From positions 1 to 64,000 of the forward strand of contig VWND01000035.1 in NCBI GenBank assembly GCA_009599575.1: a stretch of 64,000 nucleotides of DNA, in the 5' to 3' direction. The DNA is from Blumeriella jaapii. Taxonomy: Eukaryota > Ascomycota > Leotiomycetes > Helotiales > Drepanopezizaceae. The position numbers and the translations under genes are program-made. The notes under the pieces are model-generated. The model worked only from the letters and a program-made list of their open reading frames with translations. It did not search any database and was not told the origin of the DNA. This document shows positions 23,921 to 35,765 of this stretch, one piece after another (within the stretch, counting starts at the first letter, position 1; every line of letters begins with the position of its first letter).

Positions 23921-24699
23921 TAGCGCTTTTATAACCGTATAAAAACAGTTTCGTCGTTTTGACTTTTGGGTTTTTATAATAAGAGCTAAAAAACTGACTT
24001 TTTCCGAGGATTCCTTTTTATCGGCTAAATTAATTGCGATATTGTAAATTTCTTTTTGGTTTTTTTTTAATTTAAAATCGTTTTTCTCGGATGATTTTAA
24101 TTTTTTCGTTTTTTTTTAGTATAAAAATTTGTTTATTAATAATTTTATCGAATTTTTTTTTATATTAAATAAATCGCTGAATTTTAGTTTAATTTTCTGT
24201 TTTATAATTCTTTTAATAGTTTCGTCGACGGCTTCGAGGCTAATATATTTATCGATTTATTTTTCGCTTCGTATTAATAATAAACGCTTAAAAGCTGGTA
24301 TTTTTTAAATAATATAAACCGAAATATCGGTGTCGATATTTTTTATATTATCGTTAATTTTTTTTATTATAAATGTTTTTTTAATAATTTTATCGGTTTT
24401 TTTTCGAATTTCAAAATCTTTTTTTTTTTCGATTCTAACGTTTTTTTTTATATTAATTGGTTTGGCGAATAATATAAAAGCATTTTGCTTTTTTATAATT
24501 CGCTAGCTTAATTATATAGCCATAATATTTGCAAATGCGATAATTGTATTAGTAATATATATATTTGTTTTTTATTTATATATTTGAATTTTATTTACGC
24601 TTAAAATAAAGGTTTTCTTTTTAATTAATACGTTTTTTAAAATGTTTTTTTTTTATTAATAAAAATCGTTTTTATATTTTTTTTGTTTTTTAAATAATC

Positions 24700-26056
24700 G
24701 TTCTATTTCGTACTTTTTATTTTTAAGCGAATAGTGTTTAACCAGCTTTGATTTTCAATTTTGTTAAAAAAGCTTATTTCTGCTTCCGTCGGGCCGAGGC
24801 AAATCGCTCCGTATTTATTAATATAATAAATATTATTATTTATACAAAAATTAAATATTTTGCATTTAAAACGAATATAAGGTTTTTCGCAGTGAATTTT
24901 TTTATTATTACAAAACCTATATTTAAAGCCACGGAATTTGTTTTAATAATTATCTTTTTTACTTTAGTAGCCGCGATTTTGATTTCCGCGTTGATTTTTT
25001 TTTTTTTTTAATAATCGTTATTATAATTAATATTTCGCTGATTCTGATCGTTAATACGAGAAGGTTGCCATTAAGCAGCCATTACTTTTACGATAGCTTG
25101 GCGAAGCTGATCGCTTCGTGTATTTTAAAAGAAATAGTTATTGTAAAAGCTATTTTAATCGTTTTTATTATCCGAGTTAACGTAAAAGAGTTTTTTCTAC
25201 TGTTATATAAAACCTTCGATTTTGCTTTGAAGTTTTTGAATTTTAATATCGATAAATTTTAATACGAAAGTTTCGATATTTTTATTAAGCTTTTTCAAAT
25301 TTATAAGTTTTGCAAAACGATTAAATAATATAATAATTAATTATCTTTTGGCGATTTCGGTAACTTTTAGTGGCTGGGCATATTTTTGCATTAAAGCTTC
25401 TACGTTTTTTTTGTAAATAAGAAAGAAAATTTTTTTTTGATTTATAGCTTCGATAATACGTTCGCTTTGGTTTTGTTTAAAAACGAATTTTATAAATTTG
25501 AAATATTAATCGAAGGTTTTAAAGTTTTGTTTATTAATTTTAAAATGCTTAATAGTTTTATTGCGAATATTAATTAAAAAGCTAAATAAAAACAATTTCC
25601 TTTGCTCGATTTCGCTTAAAACTTTTTTGTTAACAAAAACGTTAAAAACTTTCGTATAAATACGATAATAAACCTTGAGTTTTTTAGCTTAGCGAATTGT
25701 TATAATAAATTATTTAAGAAAAGCGATAATATCGCGAATTTGTTAACGATCGTAGTTTCGGAATTTCGATTTTAAAGTTTTAATTAGCTTACGCCAATCT
25801 CGAGCTTTAATAGCTTTTTATTTATTTATCGATTTGATAATATTTTTAATGGTTAGATTATAATAGCGAAAAAGTTTATCGAATATTTTAGTTTTAAAAA
25901 CTCCGAAATCTTTATAGGTTTTTTTATATTTTTCGATAAAGTCGGTAATATTGGCGCTATTAAATAAAAATACACCAAGGAAGCCAAAAAAAGCATACGG
26001 CCTCGCATAAGAAAACGAAAAGCGTCGTTCTTTATAATATTAGTAAAAGTGTTAAT
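24700..26056 (-). pseudogene. D2 gag remnant
   Basis: Antisense copy of D1 gag (44743 to about 46 kb). The plus-strand frames at 24748-25011 and 25065-25262 recur antisense to gag in all three D copies and are shadows. The 5' end of gag is cut by insertion of A2 at 26056/26057. Confidence 0.75.
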
Positions 26057-26323
26057 TATGACGACTCATTCTGTTGCCACCTTTCGTGTCACCCCAGCAA
26101 CCACGTGTAGCTGCAAGCTCCCTGGTCTCCTAGTGGGTTTTTTATTAACTATAAAAACTATTATATATATAAGGCTTTTTCCTTTTAGCAATCTCTGCCT
26201 TCTGTAATTATCAATTCTAAATGAATATTTTTATTACAAAACCAAAAGCTCGTTTTTTATACTATATAAACACGGCGATCAATTAACTGATTTCTTAACC
26301 CTCCGATTGATTAAATCGTTATA
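26057..26323 (+). repeat. A2 5' LTR
   Basis: Begins TATGACGACTCATTCTGTTG (family TGTGACGACTC) and ends AAATCGTTATA. Parts such as CACCCCAGCAACCACGTGTA remain GC-rich. Confidence 0.92.
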
Positions 26324-26899
26324 TTATTAACAATTCTTTTTCTACGCTAGCGACGGCGTAAATTATTTTTTTTTTCGAATTTCTTACGGATTATACCAAA
26401 ATGATCGACCGGTCGTAAAAAAGTTTATTTCCGCACTTTGCGAAAAATAGCTTTTGTTTAACGATTTTTCTTTTAGCAAAGCTTTTCAGCTTCTGTTATT
26501 ACATTTTAACCTTTTTTCTTTTAATCAGCGAAAAAGCAGCCTTTCCCAAAAGCTTCTTTTTTTAAAAAACAATTCTTTTTCCGAAGAAAAAAAAAAAAAA
26601 AAAAAGGCAGAGCGCTAACCATTTCGCTTGTCATTTTTTTTTTGCAGCCTAGCGCTAAAAGCGTTTAATTAAGACTTTTATAAAATCAACTGAAAAAAAC
26701 GCAAAAGCGTAAACGACAATTTTTGAAAATTATACGACTGCGACAGACCTTTTAATTAAAGCGTTTGGTAAAATCTATCGAACGTGCTTTTGCCAGTCGC
26801 GAATCTGCTGCTTTTTTTTTTTCGCAACGTTTTATTTTAATTAATAAACGCTGCAAATCAATTTCTACGTTTTTCGCGAATTTTTTTTAGATTTTCCTA

Positions 26900-27930
26900 T
26901 AACGGCCAAAATTTTAGCGCGTTTTTTAAACGCTATAATTCCCATTTGTTTATTAACTTTCGATTAGCTTATATAAAACGCGTTTCGAATTTTAAGTTTA
27001 AATTAAATAATAATGAAAATTACAAAACACGCTATTAAAAAACTAAAGTTTTCGACAATTTCGAATTTTATTACGACTATTTCGCTAGCGATCGATTTCG
27101 TAAAAATTATATATTCGATCAGACCGAAAACGTAATAAAAGAGTTTCTGACCCCGCGTATTTTAGACCGTTTCGATTTTACATTTTTCGAAAAATTAATA
27201 AAAAAGGTCGCCGATTTTTTAACCGATTTTTCCGACGTTTAAAAGGCCGAAAACGAGTTTAAAATACTTGTAATAAATACGTACGACGATTTTTAGCGAT
27301 TTTACCTGCGATTTTCCATTTTTATAACGAACGCTTAAATACGAATTAATAAACAGTTTCGGAACGTTTTTCGCGATAAAATATCAAAGCGTTTACAAAA
27401 AAAGCTGCATTTGAAATAAGCGCGTATAACGATTTTTAAAAATTAGCTTACCGCCGTTCGTTAAAAAAAACAAAATCAATTAGCTAAACGAATTTTATAC
27501 GCGAATCGCTTTTCAATCAAATTTACCACCTATTAAAATGGTAGATTTTTAACCAAAGCGTATTACGAGTCAAATCGTACGTACGAAAGTCGTTCAAATG
27601 CTTTACAGGCTTTTTTTCAGCCTTCTGCTACTTTTTTTTTTCTCCTACGCCAAAACGCCTCTTCTAGCGTTTTTTTTTTTCGATCGGACTAACGATAACG
27701 CTCGTCCTTTATTCCATATTAAAAAATTCGAGGCTAATCTGCACGATTTTTTACGGACCGACCTTCGGTTCCATTTAAAAGTCTTTTCAGGCTAATAAAT
27801 GTAAACGAGGTCGAACCGGCCGAAAATTCGCTTTTTAATAATAATAATAAAAACGAAAATCTTTTTTCAAACGATTTTCAAAACGCATACGAGGAAATCG
27901 AAAGCTTTTCCGCTAATCGGAAAAACGCCC
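26900..27930 (+). pseudogene. A2 gag remnant
   Basis: Plus-strand frames read a long acidic/basic gag-like segment (for example YDYFASDRFRKNY, VIKEFLTPRILDRF, EKLIKKVADFLTDF) between 27.0 and 27.3 kb, and a second segment to about 27.9 kb. The short open frame 27598-27795 falls within it. No zinc knuckle is confidently visible. Confidence 0.6.
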
Positions 27931-27961
27931 AGGCCTAAGCAAAGCTTTTTTTTTAAGCGTA

Positions 27962-28189
27962 TTGCGCGATATGCGTTATTTTAACGTTCGAAAGCTTTTT
28001 AATAGCGATTTATTAATAATTCTCGTTATATTTATTAAAAATAGCTTTTCGTATAAAATAAAAGCGCTCGCCGATTTTAAAGCGAACGGTTATGCGTTAA
28101 TCGATTCGGCGCTAATTAAATCTTTTTTTTTTTTTTTAAAAACTTTTAATTTAATTTTTCCCGGTTTTTTTTTTTGTAAAAAAGTATAA
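27962..28189 (+). pseudogene. A2 protease remnant
   Basis: A 75-codon open stretch reads ALADFKANGYALIDSALI. The DFKA at codons 38-41 (from 28073) is the mutated D-S-G-A of an aspartic protease, followed by the usual hydrophobic strand. The same remnant is at 33956-34147 in A3. Confidence 0.8.
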
Positions 28190-28541
28190 TAAAACTCGTG
28201 GCCATTTAATTATATATTTTACGCTTTTTAATTTTATTATTAATAATCGAATATAATCGTTTATTTTTTTTTTAATTATTAACCTCGGAAATTATAATAT
28301 AATTCTAAAAAAAGCTTGGTTAGCCGAACACTAAGTTTTACTAAACTGTAATAAACGCAAGTTTTATTAATCAAAGTTTTATTCTCCTATAGCCTTTTAC
28401 GTTCGTTGTATTAAAATTTCTTATTTGCATTTCCGAAAGATTTAATTTCGTTATTAAAACGACGTTATAAAACGTAACAAAAACTTTAATTAATTGTGGC
28501 AGATCTACGACGTTATGCGAAGCGCGAAAAGGTCGAATTTT

Positions 28542-28574
28542 ATTCGCGGTGCCAATTTCGATAGCGACGCTAAT
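28542..28574 (+). repeat. 33-bp inverted-end unit in family A (A2 copy)
   Basis: ATTCGCGGTGC, spacer CAATTTCGATA, GCGACGCTAAT: exactly 33 bp, with the left arm identical to the D-family unit at 13240. It lies between protease and RT. The A3 copy is 34535-34567; the A1 copy near 573-605 is decayed. Confidence 0.85.
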
Positions 28575-28627
28575 AAAATAATATAAGAAATTATACCATT
28601 ATCTTTTTTAACTGCCGATTTTTTTTT

Positions 28628-28664
<37 letters not shown>

Positions 28665-29059
28665 TTAAAACAGCTTTTTCGTTTTACGAAAAACAGTTAT
28701 ATTAAAAACCGAAAAAAAACTTTCGCCGCGATGGCCTTTTAGCTTAATATAATCGATAATTCAAATAAGCTATTTTTTGAATTTTTTAAACGATCAGTTC
28801 GAAAACGAGTTTTTTAATTTATTGCTTATTTAATTTTTATTTGTTAAATTATTGCGTACGCTTTTAAACTAATTTCCAAAAAAAAAGCAGTTGAAATGTT
28901 TTTAACTTTTTTGTACGAAATCGATAAAATACTAAACGATTTTACGTATAATACTTTTTTTAAAACTTAATTTTATAATTTTTTCGAACGTTTTAAAATC
29001 AACGAAATATCGATTTCGATTTTTTCAACTAGCTTAGCAAAGCTAACTTCGAATAAACT

Positions 29060-29740
29060 TTTCTTCGAATTTTTTCCTTCGGAATACAAAAACCTCGAAC
29101 ACGTATTTTCTAAGGCCGCCAGTAACGAACTAGCTTTTTACCGGCCTTACGATTATAAAATCGAGCTTATTATAAATAAAAAAAAGCTGAAATATACTTT
29201 TTTATATAAAATATCGATTTTAAAGCTCGAGATTATTAAAATCTATTTGCAAAATAATTTTAATAAAAGCTTTATCGAATTTTCCACCGCTTTTTTCGCT
29301 GTTTTAATATTTTTCGCCAAAAAACCCGACGGTTTATTGCGTTTTTATATCGATTATCGAACTTTTAATAACGTTATTCGTAAAAATCGCTATTTTTTTC
29401 TTTTTATCGATAAAACCTTTGTTTGTTTTTCGAAAATACGAATGTTTACGAAATTCGATATTCGTTAAGCTTTTTACAAAATTCGAATAGACTTTGTTAA
29501 TAAAAAACTAACGACGTTTCGTACGCGTTACGGCGCTTATAAATGCAAAATGCTATTTTTTGATTTTATTAATAAATCCGCAATTTATCAACGTTATATA
29601 AACGACGTTTTTTTCGATTATTTAACGATTTTTATATTGCATATTTAAATAATATTTTTATTTATTCGTCCGATTTTTTAAAATACGTTATATACGTTCG
29701 CAAAATGTTTTAAAGGCTCGTTAACGCTGAATTACAGGCC
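29060..29740 (+). pseudogene. A2 reverse transcriptase remnant
   Basis: The open stretch 29247-29468 has FAKKPDGLLRFYIDYRTFNN and KNRYFFLFIDKTF. The catalytic box at 29642-29653 reads YLNN followed by IFIYS, the gypsy YLDD-I-L-[IV]-Y-S with both Asp changed to Asn, as G-to-A change on this strand predicts. Confidence 0.9.
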
Positions 29741-30039
29741 GATATTCGGAAATCTGAATTTAACGTTATTCGAACCCGTTATCTAAGTTTTATTATTTCG
29801 ATTAAAAGTCTAAAAGTAAATTCAGAAAAAGTTTCCGTGGTCGCTTATTAAAAGCTTTTTATTATTATAAAAAATGTATAAAGTTTTTTTGGTTTTTGTA
29901 ACTTTTACCGACGTTTTATTCGAAACTACGGTATAATTGCAAAGCTTTTGGTTTATTTAACTAAAACTAACGTTTTTTACAATTTCATTTCTGAATATCA
30001 AAAGAATTTCGACCTTTTTATACTAGCTTTTATTACTGC

Positions 30040-30470
30040 ATTAATTCTATAATATTATAGGCAAAATCTTTTTTGTATATTAAAAACTAACGCTTCCGAC
30101 GGCGTAATAGCTTTTGTGCTTTCGCAATTTCATAGCGACGACTGGCTTTTAATCGTTTATTTTAGCAAAATCATAGTTTTCGCAAAATTAAACTACGTCG
30201 TATACGACAAAAAAATATTCGCAATCGTAAGATTTCTAAGTAACTTTCGTACTAAACTAATTAATTTAGTTTATTAAATTAAAATAATTATTAATTACAA
30301 AGTTTTGAAATATTTTATAACTTTCAAATTTTTAAACGTTCGATAAATACGCTGAGCCGAACTTTTCGCCGACTACAACTTTCTTATTACGTACAAACCA
30401 AATAAATATAATCTTTTGGCTAACGCATTAATACGTCGTACGAGCGAATTCGACCGCCAAAACTTTTTTA
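30040..30470 (+). pseudogene. A2 RNase H remnant
   Basis: Broken frames carry KTNASDG and AFVLSQFHSDDWLLIVYFSK near 30080-30180, KLNYVVYDKKIFAIVRF, and the C-terminal NALIRRTSEFDRQ at about 30418. These are the standard gypsy RNase H landmarks. Confidence 0.82.
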
Positions 30471-30739
30471 AACGTACTCAGCGTTTGCAAATCTTTTTTC
30501 GAGCAGATCAGATCGATTATCGCTTTTTAATTAAAAAACTTCGATTTTCTACGGCTTCCGAAACAGCTGTTTTTATCGTTAAAATAATTGATTTTTTTTC
30601 CGCATTTCGTATCGTTAATCAAATTTTCCACGCTAATCGCATAATTAGCAGTTTGATAGTTTTCCGAAAAAAAGCTGTACGAAACGTTACGAAAAAAAAC
30701 GACGCCAATAATACTTCGTATATATTTAAACGCGACCTG

Positions 30740-31840
30740 CTGTTATACTACGGTCGCTTAATAATACTAAACGTCGATTATTTTCGTCTGGCCTTTATAT
30801 AAAAAATATACGATCAGATTTCCACCGCTTATTTCAGCGCTCGCAAAACTACGCAATTGCTTTCGAACCAATATTATTAGCGAAATATAACAGTTTTCGT
30901 AAAATAATATTATCGCAACTGCTACGCTTATCGAAAAAATTTTGTTTTAAAAAATAAGCGCCCCGGCCTTTTTTAGCTTTTTCCTGTTTTTAACCATTTT
31001 TAAAAGCACGTTATAATAGACTTTTGCAGCTTTAACAAAAACAAATACGGTTACGATAACGTATTCGTAATAATAAATCGCTTTTTTAAGCAAATTATTT
31101 CGATTTTTTGCTATAAAAATATCGACGCTCGAAGCTTCGCCAAATTGTATATATTTCACGTATACAAATATTTTGGCTTTTTAAAAAATATTATTAGCGA
31201 TCGTGGCCTTTAGTATTAATTTATTTTTTGGTCTGAATTAAACAAAATACTCGGTACGCAACTGAAGCTTTCGACAGCCGTTTATTTTAAAACCGATGAT
31301 TAAACCGAAATTTACAATTAATATTTGTAAAAACGCTTTCGATCTTTCGTAAATTTTTATTAAAACGATTAAAACGAATTTCTTTTAATAATAGATTTCG
31401 CCCAAATAATTTTTTTTTACAAAAGTCTAGGCGGCCTTTTATTTTTTGAAATTGTATACGGTTATATTTTTTATATTAATTAAAACTGAAAGCTCGATAC
31501 TTTTCTTTCCTTTAATTTTTTATACAAATTAAACGCAAACGAAGCTCGTGCGTACGCTCGCCGCTATTATAACGTTTGAAATCTCGCCAAATCGCATTTT
31601 TAATAAACCTACGACAAAATGAAAAAAAATGCGAATAAATCTCGCCGGACGATCGATTTTGACGTTAGCGATTACGTATAGCTCGATATGCGTTTATTTC
31701 CGACCTTCCGGCCTTTCCGCAAGTTCGATAATCTTACAAACGGCCTTTTTAAAATTATAGCTAAAATTTTCGACAACGTTTTTAAGCTAGACCTTTTTAA
31801 TATTATAAACGTACACTTAGTTTTTTACGCTAATCGACTG
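30740..31840 (+). pseudogene. A2 integrase remnant
   Basis: Readable blocks in order: LLSNQYYWRNITAFVKQYYR then NCYAYRK (zinc-binding end, 30870-30950, Cys and His partly lost); IIDFCSF (first Asp); ISDRGLQYQFIFW at about 31198 (second Asp); TDD.TEI (family T-D-G-Q-T-E, the catalytic Glu); then NANEARAYARRYYN and the pre-GPY/F stretch to 31840. Confidence 0.88.
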
Positions 31841-31899
31841 CGTAAAGCAGCTAACGACGCGCTTTCAAATCAGATTAATCTAATTTTTGAATTTATTAA

Positions 31900-32110
31900 T
31901 ATAATTAATAAATTTAAATACGAAATCGAAAAATTAATCGCCTGTCGAATGCAACGAAAAACCTTTTAATATAAAGTTTTTTAGGTAGGCTTAAATAAAA
32001 ATCTCACGTGGTACCCCGCGTTTAATTTTATATACGTTTTTTTAAAAGTGCGCGATTTTCATTTGGCGTATAAAAAGCTTTCCGGTCCTTCTGCAAAACT
32101 TATAAACTGA
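31900..32110 (+). pseudogene. A2 chromodomain remnant
   Basis: After KYEIEKLIACRMQRKTF (31914-31966, the typical Y-[EV]-V-E-K-[IL] start) the broken frame has a GTPRLILY block in place of the W-Y-P-A-S loop. A C-terminal chromodomain marks the element as a chromovirus; it would target heterochromatin. Confidence 0.7.
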
Positions 32111-32210
32111 CTAAAAGCATATTCCGAAGATTTAAATTCGTACGATTATTTGAATAATAACGTACTAATAGATAAAAGCTCGAAAGCGCGCTTTTCGGAC
32201 GGAGGAATAA

Positions 32211-32477
32211 TATAACGATTTATTTTGTTGCTATTTTTCGTATCACTCCAGCAACCACGTGTAGCTGCAAGCTCCCTGGTCTTCTGGTGGGTTTTCCATC
32301 AATTATAAAAACTATTATATATATAAAACTTTTTTTTCTTAGCAATTTCTGCTTTTTGCAATTGTTAATTCTAAATGAATATTTTTATTACAAAACCAAA
32401 GGCTCGTTTTTTATACCATATAAACACGGCGACCAGTTGACTGATCTCCCAGCCCTCCGACTGATTAGATCGTCACA
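32211..32477 (+). repeat. A2 3' LTR
   Basis: Begins TATAACGATT right after a purine-rich CGGACGGAGGAATAA and ends GATTAGATCGTCACA. 267 bp, same length as the 5' LTR. Confidence 0.93.
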
Positions 32478-33204
32478 TTAGTAGAGTTTAAATTAAATAA
32501 ATAAATGTTTTCTGAAATTGCAGATTAGAAATCTTTAATATAAAAAAAATCGTTTTTAATAAAAGAGCTATTAAAAAGGTTTTTGTGTTTTTTAAAAAAA
32601 TTAAATAAAATAAAATTGCGTTTAAACATTTGAATAATATATTAAAAAACTTGTTTTTTAATAAGTTGATTAAATTAATATAATATTGCTATATGATCTA
32701 CGGTTTCGATATTCCGTAGTTCAGGCTAATGCACGTACAACCATCTTTTTATTACTTTTAATAAAAAGCCGCAAATTGTAATTGCTATAATTATAAAGCG
32801 TAAAATCAAAAGGTTGAATTTTCGCCAGGCGTTTAACCAAAATAGATTTAGTTCAGAAAGGCCGAGCGCAGCGGTCGAAGCGTACGAACCAATATTCGAT
32901 TTGTTATTTTTAAAAAAAAAACGATTTTCGCGTTTTAAATTTCGCACGGTTAAAATTGCCTAACCGTAATTTTAAACGTTTTTAAAACGTGTTGCATTTT
33001 TATAATTTAATAATTATGCGTAAAATAAAAAAAGCTATTAAGGATTTTTTATATAATACAGCTGCGAACAACACTATATAAAAAGTTTTTTAAGCCGTAA
33101 TAGCGAAATATCGAAATCGATTTTAACTGCGAATTTGAAAAATGCATCGGCGAATATATAAAAACGAAACATCGAAGTTTTAAATCCCTGCGTAAATTAT
33201 CAAA
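32478..33204 (-). other. D2 5' leader
   Basis: Non-coding leader between 5' LTR and gag on the minus strand, shared with D1 (43972-44690) and D3 (59390-60102). The block GAGCGCAGCGGTCGAAGCGT (32866-32885) is the best-kept part in all three. Next to the LTR the minus strand reads TTTGATAATTTACGCAGGGA, the likely primer-binding region. Confidence 0.75.
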
Positions 33205-33471
33205 TGTAAAAATAAATAAAAAAACCAAACTGATACGGCTATATATCGATAGGTAAAATAATCTAAGGAATTCCTAAAAGAAACTGAAAAAAGAAAAAGA
33301 AAAATAAATAAAAGTATAAATTAAACTGCGTGCCTATGGTACTATTTAAGGGGATGCTTTGCTTTTATATTTGTTAAAAATAGTCAGTGGCAGAAGGTTT
33401 CGGAGGGGTCCATGCCTCGACCATAGCTAAAACTACCAACTTCTATTAATACAAGATATCACCGTTTTACA
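33205..33471 (-). repeat. D2 5' LTR
   Basis: 267 bp; plus strand TGTAAAAATAAATAAAAAAA to ACCGTTTTACA, so the element-orientation tips are TGTAAAACGG and TTTTTACA. Its outer edge abuts A3 internal sequence directly. Confidence 0.92.
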
Positions 33472-33955
33472 TTAGCTAAACGAATTTTATACGCGAATCG
33501 CTTTTTAATCAAATTTATTATTTATTAAAATAGTAGGTTTTTAACTAAAGCGTATTATAAATTAAATCGTACGTACGAAAATCGTCCAAATGCTTTATAA
33601 GCTTTTTTTCAATCCTTTGCTGTTTTTTCTTTTTATTTACGCCAGAACGCTTTTTTTAGCGTTTTTTTTTTTCGATCGGACCAACGATAACGCTTGTTTT
33701 TTATTTTATATTAAAAAATTTAAAAAGCCAATTTGCACGATTTTTTACGAGCCGATTTTCGGTTTTATCCAAAAGCTTTTTTAAACTAATAAGCGTAAAC
33801 GAAGTCGAACCGGCCGAAGATTCGCTTTTTAATAATAGTAGTAAAAACGAAAACTTTTTTTTAAACGATTTCCAAAACGCATACGAAGAAATTAAAAGTT
33901 TTTCCGCTAGTCGGAAAAACGCCTAGGCTTAAGCAAAGTTTCTTTTTTAGGCGTA

Positions 33956-34147
33956 TTGCGCGATATACGTTATTTTAACGTTCGAAAGTTTTTTAATAGC
34001 GATTTATTAACAATTCCTGTTATATTTATTAAAAATAGCTTTTCGTACAAAATGAAAACGCTCGCCGATTTTAAAGCGAATAGTTATGCGTTAATCGATT
34101 CGGCGTTAATTAAGTTTTTTTTTTTCTTTTTAAATCTTTTGATTTAA
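33956..34147 (+). pseudogene. A3 protease remnant
   Basis: Reads TLADFKANSYALIDSALI, the same mutated active-site block as in A2 (D-S-G-A now DFKA). Confidence 0.78.
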
Positions 34148-34534
34148 TTTTTTTCTGCTTTTTTTTTGGTAAAAAAGTATAATAAAGCTCGTGGCCATTT
34201 AATTATATATTTTACGCTTTTTAATTTTATTATTAATAATCGAATATAATCGTTTATTTTTTTTTTAATTATTAATCTCGGAAATTATAATATAATTCTA
34301 GGAAAAGCTTGGTTGGCCGAATATTAAGTTTTATTAAACTGTAATAAACGCAAGCTTTATTAGCCGAAGTTTTATTTTTCTACAGTCTTTTACGTTCGTT
34401 GTATTAAAGTTTTTTATTTGCATTTCCGAAAGATTTAATTTCGCTATTAAAACGACGTTGTAAAACGTGATAAAAACCTTAATTAATTATGGCAGATTTA
34501 CGACGCTGTGCGGAGCGCGAAAAGATCGAATTTC

Positions 34535-34567
34535 ACTCGCGGTGCTAATTTCGATAGCGACGCTAAT
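34535..34567 (+). repeat. 33-bp inverted-end unit in family A (A3 copy)
   Basis: ACTCGCGGTGC at the left and GCGACGCTAAT at the right, exactly 33 bp, at the same element position as 28542-28574. Confidence 0.8.
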
Positions 34568-35405
34568 AAAATAATACAAAAAATTATATTACTTTTTAGA
34601 CTAACGATTTTTTTTTTTCTTTTTTTTTTTTTTCCTTTCGTTAGAACAGCTTTTTTGTTTTACGAAAAACAGTTATATTAAAAACCGAAAAAAAACTTTT
34701 GCTGCGATGGCTTTTCAGCTTAATATAATCGATAGTTTAAATAAGCCATTTTTTAAACTTTTTAAACGATCAGTTCGAAAACGAATTTCTTAACCTATTG
34801 CTTATTTAATTTCCATCTGCCAAATTATTGCATACGCTTTTAAACTGATTTTCAGAAAAAAAACAATTAAAATGTTTTTAATTTTTTTATACGAGATCGA
34901 TAAAATACTTAACGATTTTACGTATAATATTTTTTTTAAAACCTAATTTTATAGCTTTTTCGAACGTTTCAAAACCAACGAAATATCGATTTCGATCTTT
35001 TTAATTAACTTAGCAGAGCTAATTTCGAATAAATCTTTTTTCGAATTTTTTTTCTCGAAATACAAAAATCTCGAACACGTGTTTTTTAAAGCCGTTAATA
35101 ACGAGCTAGCTTTTTACCGGCTTTACGATTATAAAATCGAGCTTATTATAAATAAAAAAAAGTTAAAATACATTTTTTTATATAAAATGTCGATTTCAAA
35201 GCTCGAAATTATTAAAATTTATTTGCAAAATAATTTTAATAAAAGTTTTATCGAATTTTCCACCGCTTTTTTCGCTGTTTTAATACTTTTCGCTAAAAAA
35301 CCCGACGGTTTAATACGTTTTTGTATCGATTATCGAATTTTTAATAATGTTATTTGTAAGAATCGCTATTTTTTTTTTTTTATCGATAAGATTTTTGCTC
35401 GTTTT

Positions 35406-35614
35406 TGTGACGACACGTATGCTGGAGAACAGGTAGGCGAAGGGCTTAGAATATCAAGGTGCAGAACCTGGAAGAGGTTCTGCTAGAAGGACTATATACA
35501 TATAGGTTTAAGGTTCGGCAGGGGCCGGAAGGCCGAAGGGCCGAAGGGCCGAAGGGGCCAAGGGGCCAAGGCCGGGAAGCCGAAGGGCCGAGCCGAACGG
35601 GCCACGTCGTTACA
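35406..35614 (-). repeat. 3' LTR of the GC-rich element
   Basis: 209 bp. Inner part (about 35518-35605) is a degenerate minisatellite of GGGCCGAA/GGGGCCAA units. Tips form an imperfect inverted repeat (TGTGACGACACG against CACGTCGTTACA). Confidence 0.95.
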
Positions 35615-35629
35615 CTACCCCCCCGTCCG
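35615..35629 (-). promoter_or_regulatory. polypurine tract of the GC-rich element
   Basis: Minus strand CGGACGGGGGGGTAG immediately before the LTR tip. It matches CGGACGGGAGGATAG before the A1 LTR at 4298-4312, and preceding CTTTTT also matches. Plus-strand primer for cDNA synthesis in LTR elements. Confidence 0.8.
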
Positions 35630-35765
35630 AAAAAGAACGGAGTTATAGTATTAGAACGTAGTGAGCGTTCGCCCTCGAGCGCAAAAAAATCAACCCAATT
35701 GCATGTAATACAGCCCTCGCATACGTCCTCTGCAAGCCATCTTGCATATAAGTCGCCATTACTCC

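Larger units (their letters stand above)
26057..32477 (+). mobile_element. A2: full-length gypsy chromovirus inserted in D2
   Basis: 6421 bp with two 267-bp LTRs (26057-26323, 32211-32477) and flanking TTAAT (26052-26056) and TTAGT (32478-32482), a 5-bp target-site duplication differing by one G-to-A change. The internal order is gag, protease, RT, RNase H, integrase with GPY/F region, chromodomain. All frames are broken by RIP. This is the reference copy for family A in the window. Confidence 0.93.
8736..33471 (-). mobile_element. D2: RIP-degraded gypsy element, 3'-truncated, split by E and A2
   Basis: On the minus strand this follows the full-length copy D1 from its 5' LTR (here 33205-33471) through leader, gag, protease, RT, RNase H, integrase and extra 3' reading frame. 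It breaks off at about 8736, equal to about 53.79 kb in D1. The copia element E (15316-23531) and the chromovirus A2 (26057-32477) are inserted in it with target-site duplications; without them it is about 10 kb. Its outer LTR tip abuts A3 at 33471/33472. Confidence 0.88.
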
